Positions 7,685 to 13,968 of a stretch of DNA of 46,079 nt are shown here, in pieces (position 1 is the stretch's first letter; every line of letters starts with the position of its first letter). Under the pieces are notes generated by a model. That model did not search any database. It saw only the letters and a program-made list of their open reading frames with translations, and was not told the DNA's origin. The stretch is from a virus, in the IMG/VR virus record IMGVR_UViG_3300020156_000446, positions 1-46,079 of that record; one strand, given 5' to 3'. A program made the translations under genes and the position numbers.

Positions 7685-8017
7685 TCAGGCTTCCGGCTTG
7701 CCGAAGGCGCCGCAGTAGCCGCGCGGCGGCGACACCTCGTTCTTGTCCGCGTTGGTGATCTCGCTGACCGGCTTTCCGGTGCGCTTCCGCACGATGTTCT
7801 CGGCGTACTGGTGGCGGATGCGCTTGTCTTTCTCGCTCTCCCCCCGCCACGCCATGCACTCGGAGCCGATGCAGCGCGTCCCCTCGCGCACCCACGCGGT
7901 CTGCGCAGCGCCGGGTCCGGCTTCCCTATTGCAGGCGGTTGCGTCGCTGGTGGCGGAGAACTTGAACAGGCTGTTCGGGCACCACTTCGTCTTTGCCTCT
8001 TCCTCGGTCCACAACAT
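7685..8017 (-). CDS. cysteine-rich small phage protein, 110 aa
   Basis: Starts MLWTEEEAKTKWCPNSLFKF after AAGGAGGCGAG; the longer frame upstream runs into an inverted repeat. Conserved-looking cysteines occur in WCP, ACNRE, RCIGSEC and GYCG, with CMAWRG, a layout I know from small phage proteins of unknown function and suggestive of a metal-bound fold. It converges with the plus-strand HTH gene and is cut off from the genes upstream by 222 bp that include an inverted repeat, so it may have its own promoter. Confidence 0.7.
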   Translation of the reverse strand: MLWTEEEAKTKWCPNSLFKFSATSDATACNREAGPGAAQTAWVREGTRCIGSECMAWRGESEKDKRIRHQYAENIVRKRTGKPVSEITNADKNEVSPPRGYCGAFGKPEA

Positions 8018-8031
8018 CTCGCCTCCTTGGT

Positions 8032-8063
8032 GACTGCCGCCCCCGACCAAGAGAGCGGCAGTC
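8032..8063. terminator. 9-bp inverted repeat upstream of Cys-rich gene
   Basis: GACTGCCGC (8032-8040) pairs exactly with GCGGCAGTC (8055-8063) around a 14-nt loop. It lies in the 222-bp gap between the end of the 146-aa gene and the start of the Cys-rich gene on the minus strand. No T tract follows on either strand, so it could be a terminator, an attenuator or an operator. The rest of the gap (8064-8239) holds only GC-rich sequence in which I see no supported gene. Confidence 0.4.
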
Positions 8064-8239
8064 CCACCACCAACTCCTCATCTATCCTGACGAGGGAATG
8101 CGCCGCCCACTTCCGGCGGGGCGGCTTGGCCGTCTGGGTGTTCGGTTGCCGGGCCTCTCACCCGGCTCGGCGGTCTCTCCCGCTGGTCACGGCCGGTTCC
8201 CGCCGTTCGGAGCACCCACGGGCCGGCCGCGGTGGTGCC

Positions 8240-8680
8240 TCAGGCCGCCGCAGTGTCCGCGGCGGTGTTCGTGTTCGCGGCGTCGGCCGCCAGGGCGGCG
8301 GCGCGCAGGTGCTGGGCGACGGCGGCGCTGTAGTCGGCGCGCGCATGGCCCAGCCACACGCGCATCTGGCCGACGATCTGGCGGTGCTGCTCGCGGTGCG
8401 CGCGCAGGTCGGCCAACGCCTCCTCCAGCGTCTTCGCCTCGTGGTCGACGATGCCAGCGCGCAGTCCGGCGGCACGCATGGACCGAATGGCGACAACCAG
8501 CGTGCGCACCTGCCACTGCCGATCCTTCGCCCTGGCGCGCCAGCGAGCGGCCATCGCCGCCGGGGCGCGGTCGTCCAGGCCAGCCGCCAGCCGCGCCCGC
8601 TCCAGCCGCCGAACGCCGCCCGACGTGTGCGCGCTGTCGTCCATCTGCTCAAGCTCGGGCACGGTCAACACGGTCAGCAT
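8240..8680 (-). CDS. hypothetical helical protein, 146 aa
   Basis: Start MLTVLTVPELEQMDDSAHTS chosen at 8680, which overlaps the upstream gene by 7 bp; the longer frame is shadow sequence. The protein is almost entirely helical with long coiled-coil-like stretches (DHEAKTLEEALADLRAHREQ) and an alanine-rich C-terminus. Function unknown. It is the last gene of the tight four-gene cluster behind PL. Confidence 0.6.
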   Translation of the reverse strand: MLTVLTVPELEQMDDSAHTSGGVRRLERARLAAGLDDRAPAAMAARWRARAKDRQWQVRTLVVAIRSMRAAGLRAGIVDHEAKTLEEALADLRAHREQHRQIVGQMRVWLGHARADYSAAVAQHLRAAALAADAANTNTAADTAAA

Positions 8681-8976
8681 CGGGCACCGTCCAGCGCGTA
8701 GTCGGCCGCGCAAAAGAACGGATCGGCGGTGTCGGCCTTCGGGCCGTACAGGGCGTCCATAAGGCGCTGGGCCAGTGCAACCCGCCCTTCCTTTCGCAAT
8801 TCCTCGATCTCGTCCCTCAACGCCTGGATGGCTATCGGGCAGCGACCCCAGCCTTTGTAGGTTTCCAGCGCGGCGCCTAACTGGATCCATGTGATTGCGT
8901 CGTGCGCGCCACGCTCTTCATAGTAATCGAAAAGTTCCCACTCGACCCGACCGGCCGGTGTTCTTGGCCTGTACAT
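8674..8976 (-). CDS. hypothetical protein, 100 aa
   Basis: Starts MYRPRTPAGRVEWELFDYYE with GGAGGTGCGCG before the ATG, and its ATG overlaps the stop of the upstream gene as TGATG. The sequence is acidic and helical with several aromatic residues (WIQLGAALETYKGWG) and ends ADPFFCAADYALDGARC. No family is recognised. It is one of four consecutive small early-left genes. Confidence 0.6.
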   Translation of the reverse strand: MYRPRTPAGRVEWELFDYYEERGAHDAITWIQLGAALETYKGWGRCPIAIQALRDEIEELRKEGRVALAQRLMDALYGPKADTADPFFCAADYALDGARC

Positions 8977-9194
8977 CACGCGCACCTCCGGTCCATCGCG
9001 ATCCCGATCCGGCGCGCCAGTTCCGCGCCGATGCCGTTGGTCGGCGCGCTGATGAGGTGGGTCAGGTCGCCGCCCTCGCGCTGGTTCGGGTAGACCGTGG
9101 CGCGCTCGCCGTTCAGCACGATCGACATGCCGCCCGTGATCCTGTGCAGCCGCGCGTACTGGTCCAGCTGCTGTTGCAGGTGCTGGAGGTTCAT
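8976..9194 (-). CDS. hypothetical protein, 72 aa
   Basis: Starts MNLQHLQQQLDQYARLHRIT. An N-terminal helix is followed by a strand-rich part (GGMSIVLNGERATVYPNQRE) and a C-terminal helix (GIGAELARRIGIAMDRRCA). It lies 3 bp behind the first gene of the operon and its stop overlaps the next ATG. Small early phage protein of unknown function. Confidence 0.6.
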   Translation of the reverse strand: MNLQHLQQQLDQYARLHRITGGMSIVLNGERATVYPNQREGGDLTHLISAPTNGIGAELARRIGIAMDRRCA

Positions 9195-9197
9195 CGG

Positions 9198-9377
9198 TTA
9201 GGCCTCCCCGCGGGCCTTGACGAACGCGGCGGCGCTCTCGGCGCACATGCTGCCGACGAAGTTGCCGGCGGCGTCGTAGATCGAATGAGCGCCCGGCCCG
9301 CGGCTGCGCTCGTCGCGCCGGTGCGTGTAGCCAGCGGCGGCCAAAAGTTCGTGCACGCTGCGGTCGGTGTTACTCAT
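9198..9377 (-). CDS. hypothetical protein, 59 aa, first gene behind PL
   Basis: Start MSNTDRSVHELLAAAGYTHR chosen at 9377, preceded on the transcript by GGGGAGGCAGGG. The sequence contains HSIYDAAGNFVGSMCAESAA, a short strand-turn-helix pattern. No family recognised. As the first gene of the early-left transcript it sits about 100 nt downstream of PL, behind a long leader hairpin. Early first genes of lambdoid operons are often antiterminators or host-takeover factors, but nothing in this sequence shows that. Confidence 0.6.
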   Translation of the reverse strand: MSNTDRSVHELLAAAGYTHRRDERSRGPGAHSIYDAAGNFVGSMCAESAAAFVKARGEA

Positions 9378-9391
9378 CCCTGCCTCCCCTC

Positions 9392-9434
9392 TCCCCAAAG
9401 GCAGGCGCCCCGATGGCGCCCGCGAGTTTGGGGA
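9392..9434 (-). promoter_or_regulatory. nested leader hairpin of the early-left transcript
   Basis: TCCCCAAA (9392-9399) pairs with TTTGGGGA (9427-9434), and inside it GGCGCC (9404-9409) pairs with GGCGCC (9415-9420) around CCGAT. The structure lies in the untranslated leader between PL and the first early-left gene, ending shortly before its ribosome-binding site. It could act as an attenuator or as an RNA antitermination site of the put kind; both are inferences from position. Confidence 0.45.
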
Positions 9435-9473
9435 AGACCGCCCGTCCGGGGTAACCGGGTGGGCTGAGAGGAA

Positions 9474-9502
9474 GCCTAATAGGAACTATCCGATCATGTC
9501 AA
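9474..9502 (-). promoter_or_regulatory. early-left promoter PL
   Basis: On the minus strand a perfect -35 hexamer TTGACA lies at 9502-9497. The -10 region is less clear: TTAGGC at 17 bp, TAGGCT at 18 bp or TATTAG at 15 bp. The promoter lies between and across two repressor operators and fires toward the early-left genes. Its position and arrangement match a lambda-type PL. Confidence 0.6.
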
Positions 9503-9518
9503 TAGGGTGTTTCCTATT
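9478..9518. promoter_or_regulatory. left operators (two sites)
   Basis: Site 1 is AATAGG-AACTAT-CCGATC (9478-9495). Site 2 is AATAGG-GTGTTT-CCTATT (9501-9518), with perfect dyad half-sites. Both match the sites at 11391-11444 beside the repressor gene. They flank and overlap the TTGACA hexamer of PL, so bound repressor would block it. The consensus is AATAGG-N6-CCTATT, with GAA commonly continuing the left half as AATAGGAA. Confidence 0.7.
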
Positions 9519-9589
9519 AGCCGCGCGATTTTTCGTGCGCCATACTCGGGCCGGTAGAACGGGCCGGGTAGACGCAACGTGAGGGACTG

Positions 9590-10108
9590 ATGCGGGGTGC
9601 GCTTTGGGTAACGGTTGCGGCGTGCGTTCTGGCAGGGTGCGCTGACACTCACGTAGTCCATAGGGTCGTCGAGACGCAGCAGAAGTTGTCCGCAGCCGCG
9701 TCGGCCTATGTCTCCGTGCCTGCCGATGGGCGCTACGGCAAGACGATCTACGAGGGGTCGGGCCGGATGACCTCCACCATTGTGGCTGGCGCCTTCATGC
9801 GGCACCTCGCTAGGGTGGAGAGCGCCGACCGCCTCCAGTCTCCGGAGGAAGCCATAGCTGCGGCGCGGAGGGCCGGCGCCACCTACCTCGTCACTCCCGA
9901 CATCGTGCACTGGGAAGATCGGGCAACCGAATGGTCGGCTAAGCCGGATCGCGCTGAGGTGCGCATCCGTGTCGTCGATACGGCTTCGGAGCGCGTTATC
10001 GCCTCAGGGATCGTCAGCGGGCGGAGCGGGCTGGCGACGCTGGGAGGTGATCATCCTCAGGATCTGCTTCCCCAGCCGACCGCAGAGTATGTCGCTTCGC
10101 TGTTTTGA
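9590..10108 (+). CDS. lipoprotein, DUF4823-like (likely lysogenic conversion gene)
   Basis: 172 aa with a signal peptide MRGALWVTVAACVLAGC whose lipobox LAGC places the lipidated cysteine at residue 17. The mature part (AYVSVPADGRYGKTIYEGSG...AGATYLVTPDIVHWEDRATE) fits my memory of the DUF4823 lipoprotein family, anchored in the bacterial envelope. It lies between PL and the repressor gene on the opposite strand from both and outside the lytic operons, as do genes expressed from a lysogen. A role in altering the host surface or excluding other phages is plausible but not shown. No clear promoter was identified. Confidence 0.75.
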   Translation: MRGALWVTVAACVLAGCADTHVVHRVVETQQKLSAAASAYVSVPADGRYGKTIYEGSGRMTSTIVAGAFMRHLARVESADRLQSPEEAIAAARRAGATYLVTPDIVHWEDRATEWSAKPDRAEVRIRVVDTASERVIASGIVSGRSGLATLGGDHPQDLLPQPTAEYVASLF

Positions 10109-10235
10109 CAACGGCGTGCGGGGGCGATCCGCTTACCGGGCGTTGCGGTTCATCTCTCGAATTTTGGCCAAGTGAACAATAAGGCTGCGCTCAATCTCCG
10201 CCGGCGATTGTCCGTCTTTCGGCTGACTGAAAAAA

Positions 10236-10664
10236 TCAAAGCCCCCCCTCTGTCTCGTCCTTTACTAAAAGCCGAATACCTGACGTAACGAGACACAGCC
10301 CGCTTTTTGCGTCGCGTACGATAATGGTTTTTCTTCCGAAATACCTGTACTCAATGCCAATTACGCTAACGGCATCATCTTTGATGGGTCGATCAAGTAA
10401 TAATTCAATCTGACTAAACTGAATTGGTTCGCTTCCGAATAATGATAGTGGCCCCGCGTCAGCTGCATTACGTGAAGCCTCACGCCTATCCTCCTGCGCT
10501 TTTATTTTAGCATTCTCATTAGCTATGACGTGGGAGGCCAAATTGATCATATCGCCGCCGGATAGGCACTCCGCCGAGAGCACGCCGCGCGCCTCCTGCG
10601 CCAAGAGGGGAATGACCAACGCCATCGACGCGATTTGGATCCCGAGCAGTCGCCCCCAGCGCAT
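10236..10664 (-). CDS. small exported protein co-transcribed with repressor
   Basis: 142 aa with an N-terminal signal-like segment (MRWGRLLGIQIASMALVIPL) and two cysteines in the mature part (AECLSGG and GLCLVT) that could form a disulfide. AGGGGGATGA precedes the ATG. It starts 12 bp after the repressor stop, the position of the rex genes in lambda, so it should be expressed in the lysogen from the repressor promoter. Its DNA between about 10230 and 10540 is clearly more AT-rich than all surrounding genes, a sign of recent acquisition. No family recognised; superinfection exclusion is a hypothesis. Confidence 0.65.
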   Translation of the reverse strand: MRWGRLLGIQIASMALVIPLLAQEARGVLSAECLSGGDMINLASHVIANENAKIKAQEDRREASRNAADAGPLSLFGSEPIQFSQIELLLDRPIKDDAVSVIGIEYRYFGRKTIIVRDAKSGLCLVTSGIRLLVKDETEGGL

Positions 10665-10675
10665 TCATCCCCCTG

Positions 10676-11368
10676 TCACACTCTCCGCCCAAGCCACAGG
10701 ACGCGCCCGATCACATCAACCGTATCCGGGTCGATACCCTCCCAGGTCGGGTAAGCCGGGTTGTCCGAGATGATCGTCAGCGTGTTGTCGCGCGGGCTGA
10801 TCGCGATGCGCTTCACCTGCAGTTCGTCCCCGCGCCGAATGCCGTAAATGCCGTCACGCTGGGGCTGTCTGCTCAGCAGGTGGATCAGCACCTGATCCCC
10901 GCTGCGCAGCGTAGGCTCCATCGAATCGCCATCTACCTGCGCCAGCATCAGATGCCCCAGGTCGGCGTTCGTGATCGAGCGAAGCCACTGGAAACGCGCG
11001 GGCTCGAAGTAGAGCGGCGTCCCGTCGCCCTCGGTCCAGGCGCCGGGGCCGGCTGAAAGCCGAAGGTCGTAGACCGGGAGGAGCGCGTACTCCTCGCCAG
11101 CAATCGTGACGACGCGCCCTTCGGGGGCCTTCGCGACCGGGGCTTGATCCATCTTTTTCGGCACCGCCTTAAACTGATCAGGCGGAACGCCGAAGTGCCG
11201 GCCAAGTTCCTCGCGCACATCTTCCGGCAAGTTCCGCGGGCTCCCGCGTTTGATGAACTGCTGCAAGTAGGCGTGGTTGCGACCGATCGATTCGGAAACC
11301 GTCTTCAGGTCGGTTTCGCGGTCGGCGATCAGTTCCAAAAGGCGTAGGCGAGGCGGGTCAAGCTCCAT
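10676..11368 (-). CDS. CI-like repressor with S24/LexA peptidase domain
   Basis: 230 aa starting MELDPPRLRLLELIADRETD. An N-terminal helix-turn-helix (about 10-65: LKTVSESIGRNHAYLQQFIK) is joined to a LexA/CI-type domain. The autocleavage bond is likely A106-G107 in RLSAGPG, the nucleophile S149 in GDSMEPT and the general base K186 in LQVKRI. It should hold the prophage silent and be inactivated by RecA after DNA damage. Operators lie directly upstream and, 2 kb away, at PL. The start codon is adjoined by a hairpin that can cover its ribosome-binding site. All key residues are present. Confidence 0.93.
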   Translation of the reverse strand: MELDPPRLRLLELIADRETDLKTVSESIGRNHAYLQQFIKRGSPRNLPEDVREELGRHFGVPPDQFKAVPKKMDQAPVAKAPEGRVVTIAGEEYALLPVYDLRLSAGPGAWTEGDGTPLYFEPARFQWLRSITNADLGHLMLAQVDGDSMEPTLRSGDQVLIHLLSRQPQRDGIYGIRRGDELQVKRIAISPRDNTLTIISDNPAYPTWEGIDPDTVDVIGRVLWLGRRV

Positions 11369-11385
11369 GGGGAGGCATGCTCCCC
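11369..11385 (-). promoter_or_regulatory. hairpin covering repressor ribosome-binding site
   Basis: On the repressor mRNA, GGGGAG and CTCCCC form a 6-bp stem around CATGC, ending one base before the AUG. GGGGAG is the only Shine-Dalgarno-like sequence in front of the gene, so the hairpin would hide it. It may keep repressor translation low. Pairing is exact; function is inferred. Confidence 0.5.
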
Positions 11386-11390
11386 GAACG

Positions 11391-11444
11391 TATAGGAAAT
11401 CTCCAATAGGAAGTGTCCGCTTGACCGATATGGAGTTTCCTATT
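11391..11444. promoter_or_regulatory. right operators (three sites) between repressor and Cro-like genes
   Basis: The sites are TATAGG-AAATCT-CCAATA (11391-11408), AATAGG-AAGTGT-CCGCTT (11405-11422) and, read on the minus strand, AATAGG-AAACTC-CATATC (11444-11427). They share AATAGGAA with the two left operators. Three sites in a divergent promoter region repeat the lambda OR layout. The first overlaps TATACG (minus strand, 11394-11389), the likely -10 of the repressor promoter. Confidence 0.7.
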
Positions 11445-11449
11445 AACGT
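11421..11449 (+). promoter_or_regulatory. early-right promoter PR
   Basis: TTGACC at 11421-11426 is followed at 17 bp by TAACGT (11444-11449), or at 14 bp by TATTAA (11441-11446). The third right operator fills the spacer, so repressor binding would block it. A start around 11456 would leave only a few bases before the Cro-like ATG at 11460, which has no ribosome-binding site, so a leaderless or nearly leaderless mRNA is likely. Confidence 0.55.
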
Positions 11450-11459
11450 CCTATCTGCC

Positions 11460-11690
11460 ATGACCATGACACACGATCCCATTCTGGAAGACGTCGAGCG
11501 CTACCTCGCGCAGAGCGGGTTGACGCCGACCGCGTTCGGGAAGGCCGCACTCGGCGACCCGAAGTTCGTCTTTGATCTGCGCGACGGTCGCGAGTGCCGA
11601 CGCGCCACTAGGGAGCGGGCGCGCGCCTTCATGCACGCGAACCCGCCCGGCGCGGCCCAGCCGCCGCCCGCTCAAGCCGCCGCGGAGTAG
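11460..11690 (+). CDS. Cro-like small HTH protein
   Basis: 76 aa from MTMTHDPILEDVERYLAQSG; an alternative start lies 6 bp downstream. The stretch LTPTAFGKAALGDPKFVFDLRDGRECRRATRERARAFM fits a small helix-turn-helix group common beside repressors in alphaproteobacterial prophages. It is the first gene rightward of the operators and is expected to act on them opposite to the CI-like repressor. The C-terminus (PPGAAQPPPAQAAAE) is low-complexity. No ribosome-binding site precedes the start, which lies about 10 bp past PR. Confidence 0.75.
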   Translation: MTMTHDPILEDVERYLAQSGLTPTAFGKAALGDPKFVFDLRDGRECRRATRERARAFMHANPPGAAQPPPAQAAAE

Positions 11691-11719
11691 TCCGCCACCA
11701 TCATCTCAGGGAGGGGAGC

Positions 11720-11962
11720 ATGCGCCAGAGTAGCGCCGGGCCGACCGGCACAACCGCGCACCATGCAGGAGCCGCAGTTCCGGCCCCGGATCGTACCATC
11801 GCCGCTAGCATGCAGCGCGGCCAGCCGAGCCGCTACCGCGCGGATGGAGAGGTGGGGTCCCGCTCCGGTGGTGCCTCCATCGATTGGGGCATGGTGCTGC
11901 TGGCGGTCCTGCTGGTGGGCATCGTGACGGTGCTGCGCGCCGTCCTGCGTGGGGGTCTGTGA
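11720..11962 (+). CDS. small protein with C-terminal membrane helix
   Basis: 80 aa. The N-terminal 55 residues are polar and low-complexity; the C-terminal WGMVLLAVLLVGIVTVLRAVL is a clear transmembrane helix followed by RGGL. GGGAGGGGAG precedes the ATG. It is the second gene of the early-right operon and ends 1 bp before the next ATG. Type and function unknown; a holin role is unlikely this early. Confidence 0.6.
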   Translation: MRQSSAGPTGTTAHHAGAAVPAPDRTIAASMQRGQPSRYRADGEVGSRSGGASIDWGMVLLAVLLVGIVTVLRAVLRGGL

Positions 11963-11963
11963 C

Positions 11964-12434
11964 ATGGCTGCTGCCTCTCAGCTGTCGTTGTTGCCGGCCC
12001 ATGTGCCGGCCCAGGTGGTCAGGATCGCGGCGCCCGTGCAGGCTGCCTTGTTCGGCCCCGATGAGCTACAGCCTGCCGCCAAGCCGGCCGTGGACGAAAT
12101 TGCGAATTCTGACCTCGAATTTCACGGTCCGCGCGCATCGAAGGAGGAGCGGGCCGAACGGCTGCCCGTGATCCTGCGCAAGCTGCTGGTGCTGGAGGGC
12201 TCCCGCAGCCTCACCAAGCAGCTGCTGCGCCTGCTGGAGCAGAAGACCGGCCGCCGGTACGTGGAGCGGACCGTGCGCGGCTGGTTCGACGGCCGGGAGC
12301 CCGAGGCGGACGCCTGGGAGGATCTGCAGCTGATCTTCGGCCGGGGCCTGCGCGCCTACGTCTACTACCCGGAATCACCCGAGGCCCGCGCGTGGTGGGC
12401 GGACGTCTACCAGCGCGCCGGGGGTGCCCGGTGA
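11964..12434 (+). CDS. hypothetical protein, possible DNA-binding, 156 aa
   Basis: Starts MAAASQLSLLPAHVPAQVVR after GGGGGTCTGTGAC. The first 60 residues are low-complexity; the C-terminal two-thirds are helical, with SLTKQLLRLLEQKTGRRYVE followed by RTVRGWFDGREPEADAWEDL, which reads like a helix-turn-helix with a recognition helix (ERTVRGWFDG). It could regulate early or late genes. It is coupled to the next gene by a GTGA overlap. Confidence 0.55.
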   Translation: MAAASQLSLLPAHVPAQVVRIAAPVQAALFGPDELQPAAKPAVDEIANSDLEFHGPRASKEERAERLPVILRKLLVLEGSRSLTKQLLRLLEQKTGRRYVERTVRGWFDGREPEADAWEDLQLIFGRGLRAYVYYPESPEARAWWADVYQRAGGAR

Positions 12435-12724
12435 GCCGCTCGACCGTCACGCCGCTCGACCGTCACGCCGCGCATCGCCTGCGCCAGCGATACGGCCTCG
12501 ACCTGACCGACGCCATGAAGGGCGAGATCTTCGCCCACATCGAAGCCGCCCGCCGCGCCGGTGGCCGCTCCCCGCTCGCCTGCATCATCGAGGCCCAGCC
12601 CAACCACCGGGAACGCTGGATCGTCAGCGTCGGCGGCACCGTGGTGCAGGTCGTCGTGCCGGCCGCCGTGCTCATCACCTTCCTGCCCCTCAACGCCGGG
12701 CCTCTGCCCGCCAACCAGCCGTGA
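12431..12724 (+). CDS. hypothetical protein, 97 aa, GTG start
   Basis: Starts at a GTG overlapping the upstream stop, giving (M)SRSTVTPLDRHAAHRLRQRY. The sequence LRQRYGLDLTDAMKGEIFAH followed by ERWIVSVGGTVVQVVVPAAVLITFL suggests a helix then several strands. Similar small proteins occur in phage early regions, but I cannot name the family. It is translationally coupled to the gene before it. Confidence 0.55.
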   Translation: MSRSTVTPLDRHAAHRLRQRYGLDLTDAMKGEIFAHIEAARRAGGRSPLACIIEAQPNHRERWIVSVGGTVVQVVVPAAVLITFLPLNAGPLPANQP

Positions 12725-12732
12725 GGCCCGCC

Positions 12733-12963
12733 ATGTACTGCTCCCTGCAGGACGCCCGAATCGTTTCCGCAGCATGGGACGCCGGCAACGCCGCCGTCAT
12801 CCTCTCCAGCGGCGCCATCCACATCCAGACCCCGCGCGCGTCCGGCTTCATGGTGCCCGTCGGCGGGCCGGCCGGCTCTTTGGCGGAAACCGCGCTGGCC
12901 CTCGTCTGCAACTCCGCCGTCCACGCCAACAGCAACACCCGGCAGCCCGTGCCGGTCGCCTAA
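12733..12963 (+). CDS. hypothetical protein, 76 aa
   Basis: Starts MYCSLQDARIVSAAWDAGNA 8 bp after the upstream stop. The gene is short, soluble and of mixed composition, ending SNTRQPVPVA. No motif is recognised. It lies between the coupled pair of small genes and the GapR fusion gene in the early-right operon. Confidence 0.5.
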   Translation: MYCSLQDARIVSAAWDAGNAAVILSSGAIHIQTPRASGFMVPVGGPAGSLAETALALVCNSAVHANSNTRQPVPVA

Positions 12964-12991
12964 CCCCAAACCCCAACCAGAGGCAGAACCT

Positions 12992-13966
12992 ATGGACATC
13001 ATCGGCAGCAATTCGTCCGCCCTTCTCAACTCGCTGATCAGGCGCGTCGAAGCCCTGGAAGAAGAGAAGCGCGGCATCCAAGCCGACATTACCGAGGTCT
13101 ACAAGGAGGCCAAGGACGCCGGCTTCGACACCAAGATCATGCGCATGCTCGTCAAGGAGCGCCGCATGTCGGTCGGCGAGCGCGCCGAGGTCGAGGCGCT
13201 TCTGGACACGTACCGGCACGCACTCGGCATGCTCGCCGACACGCCGCTGGGCAGCGCCGCCATCGCGCGCGCGGGCGGTGGGCAGATCGACATCGAGGAC
13301 GCCATCAAGGCCGCGCCCACGGCCGGCGAAGAGGAGCCTCAGGGGGTGGGGGATCTCGTCCCGGGCCAGGACGTCGGCGCGCTGTTCAGCCTGATGGAGG
13401 CCCAGCCCCTGGAGGCGAACGGCGAGCAGGTGCGCGCGTGGCGCCTGCTGCACAAGGGCGCGGAGGTGTTCGCGCCGGTCGGGGATCAGCAGTTCGTGCA
13501 GGAGTGCGTCGACCAGCTGAACGACGCGGTGCACGTCGATGGCAGCGACCTGTCCATCAAGGACATCCGCTCGACCGTCGCCCGCATCATCGGTATGTAC
13601 GCCTCGCTGGACCGCCCGGTGGCGCCGCTGTTCACCCCGCCCTACGACGCGGACGAGCAGCCGAACGGTGAACAGCAGGACGAGCCCGCCGCCGAGGGCG
13701 CCAAGCGCGGCCCGAAGACCGCCGCCGAGAAGCTGGCCGCCTACTTCGACGGTTATGACCAGGCGCAGGGGGGCGCGAGCATTGATACCTGCCCCTTCAA
13801 GCGTGGCGCCCTGAAGGACGAGTGGCAGCTGGGCTGGTCGCATGCCAAGGACGGCAAGGCGCCGAGCTACGTGCGGCCCACGCCGCCGGCCGCGAACGAT
13901 GACAGCGAGCGCCCCCTGTTCGGCGAAGGCCCGCAGGGCCAGGACGTTCAGACGTCGGCGGCCTGA
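12992..13966 (+). CDS. GapR/DUF2312-like protein with RMF-like C-terminal domain
   Basis: 324 aa. Residues 1-80 (LLNSLIRRVEALEEEKRGIQ, then AKDAGFDTKIMRMLVKERRM and EVEALLDTYRHALGM) match the DUF2312/GapR family of DNA-binding, coiled-coil proteins that track overtwisted DNA in alphaproteobacteria. A linker and a middle domain of unknown kind follow. Residues 245-290 (KLAAYFDGYDQAQGGASIDT, then CPFKRGALKDEWQLGWSHAK) resemble the ribosome-modulation-factor/CrpP fold. It opens the replication half of the early-right operon, just before the resolvase gene, so a DNA-topology role in phage replication is plausible. The domain pairing is unusual. Confidence 0.75.
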   Translation: MDIIGSNSSALLNSLIRRVEALEEEKRGIQADITEVYKEAKDAGFDTKIMRMLVKERRMSVGERAEVEALLDTYRHALGMLADTPLGSAAIARAGGGQIDIEDAIKAAPTAGEEEPQGVGDLVPGQDVGALFSLMEAQPLEANGEQVRAWRLLHKGAEVFAPVGDQQFVQECVDQLNDAVHVDGSDLSIKDIRSTVARIIGMYASLDRPVAPLFTPPYDADEQPNGEQQDEPAAEGAKRGPKTAAEKLAAYFDGYDQAQGGASIDTCPFKRGALKDEWQLGWSHAKDGKAPSYVRPTPPAANDDSERPLFGEGPQGQDVQTSAA

Positions 13967-13968
13967 CC

